This document shows positions 23,226 through 34,388 of a stretch of DNA of 64,000 nt, piece after piece (the first letter of the stretch is position 1; the number at the start of each line of letters is the position of its first letter). The stretch comes from Cryptomeria japonica (Eukaryota; Streptophyta; Pinopsida; Cupressales; Cupressaceae). Location of the stretch: contig NC_081415.1 in NCBI RefSeq assembly GCF_030272615.1, forward strand, positions 230,790,803 through 230,854,802, in the 5' to 3' direction. The notes under the pieces are model-generated. The model saw only the letters and a list, made by a program, of their open reading frames with translations, searched no databases and was not told where the DNA came from. The translations under genes were made by a program, and so were the position numbers.

Positions 23226-23615
23226 TGGTAGATCGATTAGTGAAACAATTGTAGCCATAGCATCTGTGGCTTGATTCTGCTCTCTTGGTATCTGCTCAAA
23301 GTCTAACTTCATGAAATGTTGTTTTAGGTCATCCACCATTCTTTTGTAAGGCATTAATTTCTCATCCTTTGTTTGGTAGGCATTAGTCGCTTGACGAATT
23401 ACAAGTTGAGAGTCCCCAAAAACATGAAGTTCCTGGATCTTCCACTGAACTACAATCCGTAATCCAGTTGTTAATGCTTTGTATTCCGCTATGTTATTAG
23501 TGCAGGGAAATGATAATCGATATGATTTTGGTATGGAATCCCCTTGAGGAGTTATGAAGAGGATACCAACTCCTGCCCCATGTTGTGTGTATGAGCCATC
23601 AAAGTATAGCTGCCA
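23226..23615 (-). pseudogene. pol: E5 second (archaeal-type) RNase H
   Basis: Domain of about 130 residues beginning WQLYFDGSYTQHGAGVGI. The four acidic residues are all visible: D in YFDGS, E in NNIAEYKAL, D in FGDSQLV and D in NQATDAMA. A second RNase H after the ancestral one is diagnostic of the Tat lineage of plant gypsy elements. The domain itself is free of stops. Confidence 0.92.
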
Positions 23616-25373
23616 AGGCTTTGCGTGTGACATTGTCAAGATGGATTCATCTGGGAATTCTGAAGTTAGAGGAACATAATCTATCATGGGAGCATCTGCT
23701 AATTGATCTGCAATGGCTTGTCCTTTTATGGATTTTCTGTCCACATACTCAATGTCGAATTCACTCAGGAGCATCACCCATTTGGCTAGTCGACCAGTAA
23801 GCATTGCCTTATTGAGAAGGTATTTCAATGGATCGATCCTTGCGACCAACTTAGTTTTATGAGTTAGCATGTAATGTTGTAATTTATGTGAAGCAAAGAC
23901 CACAGCGAGACACACACGCTCGATTGGTGTGTAGTTTAGCTCATATCCCACCAATGTGCGATTGATGTAGTAGATTGCCTTTTCTTTGCCCTCAGCAACC
24001 TGTTGTGCTAAGAGTGCCCCCAGTGCTGTTGAAGTAGCTGATATGTATAGTAATAGAGGTTGATTTGGAACTGGTGGCATTAAAACTAGCGGATTTAGAA
24101 GATAATCTTTGAGTATTTGGAAAGCCTATTGATAGTCATCATCCCATTTTAATTTGATGTTTTTATGTAGCAAGTGCTGAAAAGGATTACATTTATCTGC
24201 AAGTTGTGCTATGAATCTTCGTATGGACTGGAGTCTCCCTTGCAAAGATTGAAGTTGACTAATGTTTCATGGTGGTTGCATCTCTAAGATGGCCTTGAAT
24301 TTTGCTGGATCAACTTCGATTCCTCTTTTTGATTCAATGAATCCCAGGAGCTTCCCGGAGGTTACTCCAAAGACACATTTCTTGGGGTTTAATCTTACTT
24401 TGTATTTTTCTAACCGATCAAAGATGACTGAAAGTATGTCCAAATGTGTATCTTTGTCTATTGATTTTCTCAAGAGGTTGTCAACATAATCTTCCACAGT
24501 AACGTGCATGAGATCATGAAAGATAGTAGTCACGACTCTTTGATATGTAGCGCCTGCATTTTTTAGCCCAAAGGGCATGACATTCCAATAGAAAGTTCCC
24601 CAAGGACAAGTGAATGCTATTTTTTGCTGATCCTCGAATGCGATTTTTATTTGATTATAACTAGAGAATCCATCCATCAAAGATAACATTGCATGACCTA
24701 CTGTGAGATCAATGATCAAATCTATGTTTGGTAATGGGAAGTCATCCTTAAGACAAGCTTTGTTGATGTCTCTAAAGTCTATACATATTCTGATGCTACA
24801 ATCTGGTTTACTGACAGGCACTAAGTTGGAGATCCATTCAGGATAATCAATTGGGCGTATGAATCTGACATCCAATAATTTTTCAAGCTCTGCCTTGACT
24901 AATAATGCCACTTGTGGATGCATCTTTCTTAATTTCTGTTTCACTGGTTTTGCCCTTGGTTTAACTGTCAAATGATGCATTACCAAATCCGGATCCAATC
25001 CAGGCATATCAGCGTATGACCATGCAAAATTTATTTGTTGCTCTCTGAAGAAACTTATGAACTTTGATCTTTCTGTCTCTATCAAAGATTGAGCCAGGAA
25101 TATGTTATGTGGACTTTCTTCTAGACCAATGTTTGTTTTGATGGTTTCCTCTACCAACATTGATGATTTTTCTTTATAGGATGCTGGGAGAATGTCGAGC
25201 CTTCCATCCTCGGGTGCCTCAGAGAGGTTTTTGCCTTTAGATACATCCTTTCTTTTTACTTTTTTGGGGTTAGACAACACCACAACATGGTTTTCGCCAT
25301 AAGACCCTTGATTTGTTTTTATTTTTATATTTTTGCAACTAGAAGGTTCGACTCCCTCACCAAAATATGCCAC
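23616..25373 (-). pseudogene. pol: E5 reverse transcriptase and first RNase H
   Basis: RT begins near KLRKMHPQVALLVKAELEKLL, with WISNLVPVSKPD, ICIDFRDINKACLKDDFPLP, the first catalytic Asp in LSLMDGFSSYNQI and VMPFGLKNAGATYQR. The YVDD box reads DYVDNLL: the second Asp codon is AAC (Asn) at 24477-24479. A TGA at 24267-24269 interrupts the thumb region. The first RNase H follows (LLLYISATSTALGALLAQ, YTPIERVCLAVVFA, LTGRLAKWVMLLSEFDIEY), degenerate as usual in Tat elements. One frame runs from the G-patch to the integrase. Confidence 0.93.
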
Positions 25374-26105
25374 GTTGTTGAGTTCTATAGTGTATCCTAC
25401 TTTTTGGTCCCCAGGGGGAAGATCATCTCGTATACCTTGATAATCAATAAAGGCTTCATCATTTTGGAATGTGTTGAACTATGTAGGTCCTTCATGGTCC
25501 CAATCAATAAGTTGGTGGTGAACAAGGGGAAGGCCTTTGCTGTCTTCAAAGTTAGCGGGGCCAAGAGTGAAAATGAAGTTATACTTAGGTATGTTGAGGT
25601 AATAATTGAGGTCATCATTGGCACTCTCCTCATCTATCTTGATCGTGAACGAATCCAAATTGTCATCACTAGTAGCACATTCTGGGATAAGTGTTCTCAT
25701 TCTATGTGATTTCAACCTAGAACCTAGAAGCAAGGACTGTGTGGGATCCTCAGGGGTTGTTTCTTGACCAACCTTGAATTTTCTATAAAATTCCTCTTCT
25801 TCTGTGGGTTCACCTGGTTCTTTGAATGTCTCGGCGAGTTCATAGTCACTGGAGGATTTGTCTAAATCCCATTCCCATTCATTGGAGTCTGTGGAATAGC
25901 AATTCTCTTGTTGAATTTTGGCAGCTTTGATTTGTAATGCTTCTCCTATCATTTGAGTGTTTACCTTGGAAGTCATGAAACCAAGTCCTTTTGAGCGTTC
26001 CTTTTTGAATGTTAATTCTGGTTGTAAAGGTTCAATGATGCCTTCCTTTCTCAAGCCAAGAGGACTTTCTCCATCATACCCAAATTTTTGTAGGATCTTG
26101 AATCC
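25374..26105 (-). pseudogene. pol: E5 G-patch and linker, downstream half
   Basis: Starts at the E6 insertion edge with KILQKFGYDGESPLGL, the G-patch motif that Tat proteases carry, followed by RSKGLGF and an acidic linker (TEEEEFYRKFK). A TAG near 25480 interrupts it before FNTFQNDEAFIDYQG. The frame is the same as RT. The upstream half of the motif (KYGKGF) lies at 27386-27403. Confidence 0.85.
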
Positions 26106-27380
26106 TGTAAAGCGGAAAATCGCGATCGAACCCTAGTTGCTCTCCCCTCTTCCAACTCCAAGGAGAGAGAAGGGAGGTTCACTAGGGTTGATGGTTTTCA
26201 CTTAGGGGAGAGACTTTACATTCAAAAGAGGGGTTGAAACCCACAAGATCCAATCCCACACAATGCAAGATTGGATGCTAAATGTGTTTCAAGGGTTAAG
26301 ACAGCAAGGCTACCCTCTTTTGTAAAGAATGTTGATAGGAAGATTAAGCTAGGAATGCATAGAAAGTGACAAAGATTCGCTTATAAACTGAGATAGGAAT
26401 ACAGTATGAAGCTGCGGACCTAGAATTAGCAATAAAATGTCGATACAGCGCTGTCCTGCAAATTTGAGCAAAAGTTGCAGGGACGATGGCGCTTGAGCGC
26501 CATGGTCCTCCGAAAAATCCGCGAAACGAAGGGGGATCTGTTCGTCTCTGCACAAGGATTCTAGATCTTCAATTTCAGCCGCGTACCTGCAACCTACACA
26601 CAGAAAAGCGAAGACGATTGGGGGGTTAGGGATTAGGGGTTTGCCATTAGGTCAAACCCCGGTTTTGGAATTAACCAAGAAATGAGCAAGAGTTGTAAAT
26701 GTAAATGACTGTAAAACAAGTACTAATACCTTGTTCTAAGGATGTTTGTATCCTTATGTGCGAAGGTATAGATGTTGTATGTTGTTGTAGTATGTTGTAT
26801 GTAGTATGTAGTAAGTGATCTCCTCTTCAATGGTTGAATCCTTGTCTTGAATGCAACACTTAGCCTTGAATGGAGACTTGAAATGACCAATTGCTTGAAG
26901 GAATGCTTGAATGCTTGAATGCTTGAGTATAGTTTCCACGCCTTTGCACATATCCTCCTCATATCCCAAATGGGAGAGGAAAATGTAGTTTATATACTTG
27001 TCAATTAGGGCTGATAGACTGATTTTCCTGACCTTAGGCCGACCAGGAAAGTTTATTTTCCAAATTGCAAACAAAAAGACCCGAAGTCCAAAGGAGACTG
27101 GGCCCAAAATAGGACCCAGGGACTAGGGCGCTGGGCGCCATGGTCCTGGGGGACCAGGGCGCTGGGCGCCCTAGTCCTGAAGGACCAGGGCGCTGGGCGC
27201 GCTGGTCCCACCTCCCAGGATAGCAGGGTGCAAGGAGGTTCAGGCCAGGGTGCTTGAAAAATGCAGTTTTCAGTGTCGTAATCAGGTTTCAGGGTCTCCA
27301 TTCAGGTTGCGTGTTGCGTCGCCATTGTGAAGACCCAAATGCGGTCGAAATTGCAAGTGTCGCAATTTTAGGACGCTACA
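26106..27380 (-). mobile_element. E6: solo LTR of a gypsy element in E5
   Basis: 1,275 bp with termini TGTA...TACA and a perfect five-base duplication AATCC (26101-26105, 27381-27385). It has no interior, primer site or second LTR, so it is a solo LTR left by recombination. On the minus strand it starts TGTAGCGTCCTAAAATTGCG, resembling other gypsy LTR starts here, and a minus-strand TATATAAAC sits at 26988-26996, supporting minus orientation. Removing the LTR and one target copy restores the E5 reading frame (1,280 bp removed gives the right phase). Confidence 0.92.
27121..27210. repeat. 30-bp GC-rich palindromic unit x 3 in E6 LTR
   Basis: Three consecutive 30-base units, core GGACCAGGGCGCTGGGCGCC followed by a variant of CTGGTCCT. 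Each is an imperfect palindrome. A related unit GGCGCTTGAGCGCCATGG lies near 26489-26507. Confidence 0.9.
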
Positions 27381-27385
27381 AATCC

Positions 27386-27912
27386 TTTGCCATATTTTTC
27401 ACATGGTAGGCTGATGTGATCTTGTGTATCATTTTCAGGGTCTTTGTAAAGCATTTTGTATAAGTCTTCTTCTTCCAGTTCATCCCATCTTTGAAAGATA
27501 GTAGGGTCCCATTTGAGTATAATGATAGATACCTGCTTATTAGGATGTGGTCTTCCATATTCTTTTGGTGAACTCATAACTTGTTGTAAGCGCATGGTTT
27601 GATTCAAAGTGTATTCACCCATGCCCTTGTCCTGAAATTTCCCTTTAAGTTCACCTTGTTTTGATGTTGAAGGTTTTAAGGATTCGGGATCAATGTATGC
27701 AGAAGAAGGGACAACTTCCCTATTACTTGGAATGATCATCTCAGTTTTTGGTCTCAAGTTATTGCAGTATATAAATGGATTAGGATCACCATTAACTATT
27801 ATTTCAACTCCGCTGTGAGGAAACTTAGTGCATTGGTGATATGTAGATGGAACTACCCTCATTTCATGAATCCAAGGACGTCCTAGTAATATATTGTATG
27901 TGAGGTCCAGGT
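27386..27912 (-). pseudogene. pol: E5 protease-to-G-patch linker
   Basis: Continues from protease after a one-base frameshift near 27915: [17 protein letters not shown] is the conserved end of Tat proteases. It then runs through a hydrophilic linker to [10 protein letters not shown] at the E6 edge. It is open from 27862 to 27386. Confidence 0.85.
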
Positions 27913-28308
27913 CTAGGACTTGACAACCACATCCTTTGTAACTGGCCCAACTTTGAGGGGCAAGGTGACTGAGCCTTTGGATGAATGCTCTTCATCATCA
28001 TATGCCTTGATGGTAATTTTGTTTGTAGAATTCACAGCTTTATCAAAATATCCCAATTGTTTAATAGTGCTCAATGTACAAATGTTTAGACCTAGTCCAC
28101 CATCTATCAGGACCCATTTTATTCGATGTTTATGTATGAAGGCTTCAATGTGTAATGGTGCATTATGTGGTTGACTTACGGAGGCGTCATTAGCTTCTAT
28201 CAATGTAAGGGAGTGTGGAATAGAAAGGTATCCCACCATGGCTTGAAACTGGTCCATGTTCATATTAGTAGGGACAACAGTGTCTCTCAAGATTTTGTCA
28301 AGAATAGC
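27913..28308 (-). pseudogene. pol: E5 aspartic protease
   Basis: Contains IKWVLIDGGLGLNICTL, the Tat form of the catalytic Asp loop (usually LIDGGSGINI), and [19 protein letters not shown]-type flap sequence. It is followed by a frameshift and TAG at 27913-27915. It shares the reading frame of the upstream Gag C-terminus (28309-28992). Confidence 0.85.
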
Positions 28309-30683
28309 TTAATGTGCGGGGGATATGCGTAAGAGCTCAAGGATTGAGATAAGCGCGGGTGTCTTCCCTAACTTTTCTACAAGGTCATACTCAGGTTTGG
28401 TCGATGAAGAAGCAGTATTTTTAATTGGAGCACCTTGCAAAGTGAATTTATCTCGATGGGTTGTGACATTACATTCAGAGGGAGGTTTAGAAGAAGATCC
28501 AATGTCTTTTAGGACAATCTTGGGTCTTTGGGTGGAATTCTCAGGCGTTTTGTCCTTGATGATAATGGTAGAGACATAATTATCCATTGCAATGTGATTG
28601 ATAGTTGAATCATAGTTATGGGATGCTCTGGTATAGTTGGTTTGGTCATCTATGGCTGTATCTTTTCCCTTGTCATGCTTAGGGAATGGTTCCTTAAACA
28701 TCTCATGTTCTTGATTGGATGAGTGTCCTTCAATCTCAATGTCACCTCTATCAATAAGATCTTGTATGATGTTCTTCAGTCGATGGCAATTTCTTATCTT
28801 ATGACCTTTGCTCTTATGAAATTCACAATATTCATCATCATTCCACCACTTTGGTTTGACCTTTGGCTCATATGGAGGAAAATCTGGAATTGTGATTATC
28901 TTGTTTGCCACTAGCTTTTTGAAAACGGACTCAAGTAGTTCTCCCAATGGAGTGTACTTCCTTCGTGACTTTGAAGTTGTTTGAATATTCACCTAATTGT
29001 TTGTAGAGCTTGATCCAAAATTTTTTTTTTGGGTCATACTGTATTGGCATCCACAACACCATCATTGACTGTGTTATTGTTTTTATTCCAAAATCTTGGC
29101 TTATCTTTTCCTTTAAAGTCATCTTTGTTTTCCTTGAATATCTTAATGACTCATTGTTCAATTAGGACTTTCTCTATTGCAAAGCCTTTTTCAATGATGT
29201 CTTTGAAGGTGGACAAACAAGATTTTCTTAGGTCATAACCAATGTCTTTGTTAACATTTTGGGTGAACATCTCTACCATTTGTTTTTGTGGAATTTCACA
29301 AGAGCATCTGCTAGCTAGATTTATCCATCTTTGTAAAAATGATGAAAAAGATTCTCCATCCTTTTGTTTGGTGTTGCACAAGGTAGTGACTCATACGTCT
29401 GTCTCTATGTTGTATGAGAAATGTTGGATAAATGCCTTTGCTAAATCACCCCATGACTTAATTCCAAGTGGCAGTTGGGAGAACCATTACATAGCTTGAT
29501 CACCTAAGCTTTGTGGGAATAATCTCATCAAATATGTCTCTTCCGCTGCTACCTCAATGCAGGCTATGAAAAATTGTCTTATATGTGCCTTAGGATCCCC
29601 TTTTCCTCTGTACTTATCGAACTTAGGTGTCACGAAATGTGTAGTAAATGGAGGCATTGGAATGCTTTTGTCAAATAGATAGGGACATATGTCCCTCATT
29701 GTGTAAGTTGGCTTCAGTGCATTTATATCCTCTATTTTCTTTTGTAAGTCCTTGATCTGCTATTCCAAATTATTCTTAGGTGGAGACCGACTTCTTGGAC
29801 CATACCCCATGCTTGAACCACCGAGTGGAGGAGGAGCATGTTGCATATATGGATGGTATTGATCATACACATGTTCATATGGAGGAGGTCTATAATGTTG
29901 TTGCGTATGCATATAAGGATCACTTGGTATAGAGTCATGCTGAGGAATGGAATATCTGCTTTGTCCATGTATACCATACTCTATAGGCATGTCATGAGTT
30001 TGTTCTAGTGTTTTGCCCCCAAATTTGATGTGGGGTTTCCTTGTGTCCAAATTTTGAGCATGCCTTTGAATATCCAATTGCCTTGGTGGTTGATCCTTAG
30101 AATTGGTATGTGATTGAGCATATTTTTTTGCATAAGACTTCCATAATGGTCTGCGAAGGTGAGTATCATATGCTTGACCATGTGTATGTGGGACCTCAGG
30201 TTTTTAAAACAAAGATGGTGGTGATTCAGGCACAAGATGTAGTCCTCTATTGCCTCCACTATTAGGCCTCCTTTGATCCATGTTGGAGTGAGTTTGTTGC
30301 AAAGGTCGATTTTCCATTATTTGAGACATGTCAAAATCATGAGGGATCTTGGCTCCACTTTGTGCCATCACTTGTAAGAAATATTGTCTATCTCTCCTCA
30401 TTATTTCCTCAACCAATTGATTGAAATGGGGATCCATAATGGTGTCTTCCACTTCTGCTGAATGTACTGAAAAGTTGTCCATATTGTCATTGTGTGTATC
30501 ATTGTTGTTTGTAGTGTCCATGTGCTCAACATTTGGAATGTTTCTATAAGCATCCATGTCAGGTAATGTAGTATGATCAGAATTGAAAAAGATATCATTG
30601 TCATATTCATAGGAACTCATGTTTGTGGACTCCTGAGCCTCTTTAGTTTCTCTCCTAGATTTTTGGGAACGGGTTTCAACCAT
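28309..30683 (-). pseudogene. gag: E5 Gag, broken
   Basis: Starts MVETRSQKSRRETKEAQ at 30683, the usual Tat Gag start. It has a long hydrophilic Pro/His/Tyr-rich region, then the retrotrans_gag domain (PKFDKYRGKGDPKAHIRQF at about 29650 through SFLQRWINLASRC at about 29330). Stops are TAA and TAG. A frameshift falls in the T-run at 29015-29027 (A-run on the sense strand). The C-terminal part has a zinc-binding YCEFHKSKGHKIRNC near 28840-28800 and LKNIIQDLIDRGDI, the conserved nucleic-acid-binding segment of Tat Gags. Confidence 0.9.
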
Positions 30684-31169
30684 GAACTAGGTATTGACCA
30701 AGATGTGTGAGACTAGATGAAAATGAAAAGAGTATGGAAGATCAAGAGTTGGATGGAATGTAAATGAATATGAGGTTTACTTGCAATGTCCAAAGTGCAA
30801 GACCAAGTATGTATTTAGTAGAGTAGGTGTGGCTTCCAAAGAGATGATAGTTTCTCTTGATGAGGTAAGTTGACCTTGACTCTAAGTAAGACCAAATGAG
30901 ACCCAAAGGTGATAGACGTTGATGAGGGACCACTTAGCAAAATGATGTTGTATGTAGTGTGTTGAGAACGTATGGTGAGGACAAGCAAGTGACCTTTTGA
31001 CTCAAGTTTAGACAAATGTGAATGTAATGTAAGGTGTAAAGCAATGATGGACTTTGTGAGACCCAAAAGACAGGTTGAATGCTAGATGAAAACCCAGAGA
31101 GATACCTAGGAAGCTCAATAAGTCTGAAACTATCTATTCCTTGTTGGCTGGATTATGAAAGTTTTCAAT

Positions 31170-31400
31170 TCTGAACACAGACTTGCCTGTATACTTCACA
31201 GATGTGCTCAAATGACACAGATGCTATTCTATCAGACACAGACGCGCTTAAATGACACAGACGTGGTTCTGTCAGACACAGATGTGTTTTTGAGATGTTG
31301 TAAGTGCAATGTTGCTCAAGAGAACATAGAAACATTTCTGCCCTTCACAGATGTGGTTATATGATACAGACGTGGTTCTGTCAAACACAGGCACATTTCT
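31170..31400. repeat. ACACAGACGYG repeats, cluster 1
   Basis: Six or more words of form ACACAGAYGYG (for example ACACAGACGCGCTTAAATG and ACACAGACGTGGTTCTGTC), spaced about 20-45 bp. They are the reverse complement of the repeats at 17405-17705. Confidence 0.8.
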
Positions 31401-32589
31401 GAAAACTTTGTGCAATTTTTCTAATCTGTGAAGTGATTTGTTGTGGCCAAATCTGATTTTTTGACTCTTTTCCATGACAAGAGGACACAATGTTGATGAG
31501 GACTCAATGTTTGCAACTGTTTAGACTCAAAAATGACTCAAAGAAAAGTGTGTTGTTTGATGTAAAATGTTTTGCATACACTTGAAGACACAAAAGACAC
31601 AATGTTTTGATGTTTGATCTTGAATGTTTGATTGTTTAAAATAAGTCAAGCACAATTCTTATGGCTGGCTAGGACAATAGTTGTTGATTCCCACATGAGG
31701 CTGCGCTATTTAGAGTGGATACTTAGATGCTTGACCCCAATGGTTCCACCCTCGTCACTCACTTCTCAGGGTAGCCAAACATCAGTCCCCATGAAAACTC
31801 CTCATGGCAAACTTTGTATCTCTACTAAGAACCATATGTGTGTGGGCCGCTCCAGAGGTTCGACCTCCTGCACCAACAACTAGAAGGATTTTGGCTTCTA
31901 AAACAAAAAGGTGCTAGTAAGGGCATCCGCTCGTGTGGCCATACATGTGGCACTTTCAGCTCTGTAAATATAGAAGGCTCCCAGCCGGTAGGGGTTACAC
32001 CCTATAAATGATCAAATAAATTTGATCAAACGGATTTATGGGGAGACATAGTGTTGGTATGAACTAATCAACACACGTTATCCATAGTTTTCACCATGGA
32101 TATAGTTATTTATACTAGTTCGGAAGAGGTGGGTTTTCCTCGCTACCACTTGGGTCGTTCTCTCCTCACTAGTAGTCCTAATGACCACACGGGGAGACAG
32201 GTCCTCTAAAGATGAAACAAAAAGAGCCTATTGCTCAAGGCACAAAAGACAATGGTTCAATTTTATTGTACCAATTGAAGTGTTTTCTAGTCTATGAAAA
32301 TAAGGCACACAATAAAGATCAAAAACCCTTGCCAAGGTCCTGGAACACAGATTTGTTAGTAATTTGGATTGTTTCAAATGATCACCCCTTCTTGCAAGCA
32401 CACAAGCTAGGTAAATTTTTAGATCCAAAAGACTTTGTAAAATAGGGGCCTTCAACAAAATGATTTTGCTTTCAAAACAAGCTGCACCAATTTTGTTAGC
32501 TAGATCTGAAGATGTTAGTTCAAAATAAACCAGATATGAAATCCAAATGATGAAAAACTAGATCAAAGAAATCAAAATGCAACAACTGC

Positions 32590-32890
32590 ACACAGATGGG
32601 GTTACCAGAAATACAAACACAATTAGATCTGACACAGATGGGGTTCCTAAACACAAACACGATTAGAGCTAACACAGACGCGGTTCCTGAACACAGATGC
32701 GGTTTCGAAACACAGACGCGCCTGCAGGCTTCACAGATGCGGTTTCAGAACATAGACACGCCTGAAGGCTTCACAGATTCGACTAGGGAACACAAACGCG
32801 TTTCCTGGAATCTGCAAAAAAAAAAATACTGTCGAAGGCGTAGATGCGGTAGAAAATAAAAAATGCGATTTGAAAGTATGCAGATGCGAA
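32590..32890. repeat. ACACAGACGCGG repeats, cluster 2
   Basis: About ten words of form ACACAGAYGCGG/CC spaced about 20-25 bp, for example ACACAGATGCGGTTTC and ACACAGACGCGCCTG. They are in the same orientation as cluster 1 and inverted relative to 17405-17705. Confidence 0.85.
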
Positions 32891-32980
32891 AATATCAAAA
32901 TATTGTTGGAAATGTCAGATCTGCAACTTCAAAAACACAAAATTTGCAATAAAAGATGTTAAATACAAAAAAGGGACAAG

Positions 32981-32999
32981 AGTCCCACCAGGTGTGCCA
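32981..32999 (-). other. E5 primer binding site
   Basis: On the minus strand TTGGCACACCTGGTGGGACT follows directly after the LTR end (AAACA plus TT). Position and the TGG start fit a primer site. I cannot assign the tRNA with confidence. Confidence 0.6.
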
Positions 33000-33002
33000 A
33001 AA

Positions 33003-33795
33003 TGTTTACGGTGAAAATGGATAACAACAATATTGAAAGACTAAATGAATTCAACCACAAAACCCTAGCCTAACAACAACAAAGATCCACCATAACATAT
33101 GAAGATTACCTAAGACAATGCAAATCAAATGAAATCACAAAGATTATACCATCACATGTCCAATAGGGTTTGAATCTCCATTCTTCCTATCTCCATTGAT
33201 CTTGCTTGATATATTTGCTCTCAGATTTTATATGTGCACAAGAGCTCAACAAAGAATGGAAATGTGGCTGCAAGTAAGATCGCATATGAAAGTTCAAAAG
33301 CGTAGTGTAGTCGATTGATCTGTCTGTTAGTTAGTTGGGGGTTGATAATGAAGGAAACATCTCCTTATATAGAAGACACTATATGAAATGGAGGGATAAG
33401 ATTGAGAGGTGTAAAAGATAAATGGTCGGCTATGATTAGAGGGTAGGTAGAGAAAATATGAAAATAATGAAAGGGTAGGTAGTGTAGGAATTAAGAGATG
33501 AATGACATGTGTCATAGGTAGAAAAGGTTAATGAATTAATTAAATAAATAAAGATTTATTTAATCAATAGAGGAAGTGGGATCAATTAAATAAATAAGAT
33601 ATTTATTTAATTTAGGAAAAGGATAATTTAAATAAATAAATATATTTATTTAAATGAGAAATAAGGCTAGAAGAGGATAAATGAATTAATTAAATAAATA
33701 AAGATTTATTTAATTAATAGAAGAATTAGGCTAAAGATAATTAAATAAATAAAGATATTTATTTAATTAGACTTGGACAATTTTAGATGTCTACA
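33003..33795 (-). repeat. E5 5' LTR (right copy)
   Basis: 793 bp, same length as the left copy. On the minus strand TGTAGACATCTAAAATTGTCC ... CCGTAAACA. A minus-strand TATATAAGG lies at 33363-33371 and would be the promoter of E5. Confidence 0.95.
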
Positions 33796-33800
33796 GGTTG

Positions 33801-34344
33801 ATAACTTGTATAAATGAATGTAATGATCATTGAGAGATATGATGCTATGTGCGAATATTGTATCAATCATTTAGTAGCAGGGAAGTTGTGTGAAGTTATG
33901 TGAAGAAGTGTGTTGCAGAGAAGATTTGATAGTGAGCCTAACCGGAACTGTACCCAGGCATATGGAGATGCTATTTTCATAGTTCATGTAATCCAGATTG
34001 TTGTCTGAATGCTTTTGTAAGTCAGTGAGACTTCTTGTAAGGCAACGAGGTTTCTTGTATTTGAGTAGTGAGATCTAGGTAGTGTGCCTGAATGCATGTG
34101 CATTCCCCATTGTAATATTCCATTTACTCCTATCAAGGTATTATCTCATTGTGGGTAGGTTCCCACCATGGTTTTTCCCTTAACCAGGTTTTCCACATCA
34201 AAAATCTTGGTGCTATGTGTGTTATTGATGTGGCGTTGTTTCATGCTTTAATTGTTAATTATCAAATTTGATTTGTGGTTTAAGTTACGAGAAGTTTTTG
34301 TCCAAACTTATTCAACCCCCTCTCAGTTTTCTGCATTGTTGCCA
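33801..34344 (+). repeat. E2 5' LTR, segment 3 of 3
   Basis: Resumes after the E5 target duplication (33796-33800). It carries the GGTTTTTCCCTTAACCAGGTTTTCCACATC segment found in other Copia LTRs here (given as two overlapping words GGTTTTTCCC and GGTTTTCCACATC). It ends with CAACCCCCTCTCAGTTTTC near 34330 and GCCA at 34344. The three segments add up to about 1.3 kb. Confidence 0.75.
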
Positions 34345-34349
34345 AAAAT

Positions 34350-34362
34350 TGGTTTCTGAGCT
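34350..34362 (+). other. E2 primer binding site, altered
   Basis: TGGTTTCTGAGCT occupies the primer-site position. It differs from TGGTATCAGAGCT at two bases. Decay of an old element or a variant primer are both possible. Confidence 0.6.
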
Positions 34363-34388
34363 AGATCCTCCAGAAGAAGCTTGACCGC

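Larger units (their letters stand above)
30684..32980 (-). other. E5 5' leader, about 2.3 kb, no gene
   Basis: No credible frame. It holds two clusters of ACACAGATG/ACACAGACGCG repeats (31170-31400, 32590-32890). Between them 31650-32210 is less AT-rich and contains CCCAGCCGGTAGGGG and CGGGGAGACAG-like motifs, possibly a structured packaging leader. I see no splice or start signals that I would defend. Confidence 0.6.
16093..33795 (-). mobile_element. E5: 17.7-kb Tat-lineage Ty3/gypsy retrotransposon with antisense gene
   Basis: Two 793-bp LTRs (16093-16885 and 33003-33795) differ at about 19 positions by eye (about 2.4%). The target duplication GGTTG is perfect. Coding is on the minus strand: gag, protease, G-patch, RT, degenerate RNase H, second archaeal-type RNase H, then integrase. 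The second RNase H and the G-patch mark the Tat/Ogre-like lineage. Roughly 5 kb separates integrase from the 3' LTR and holds an oppositely oriented plant-mobile-domain gene. A solo LTR (E6) is inserted in the pol region. Confidence 0.95.

Noticed and set aside
16417-33515. Identical 62-codon minus frames at 16417-16605 and 33327-33515
   Set aside because: Both lie in the E5 LTRs across the TATA region; identity reflects LTR duplication, not a gene.
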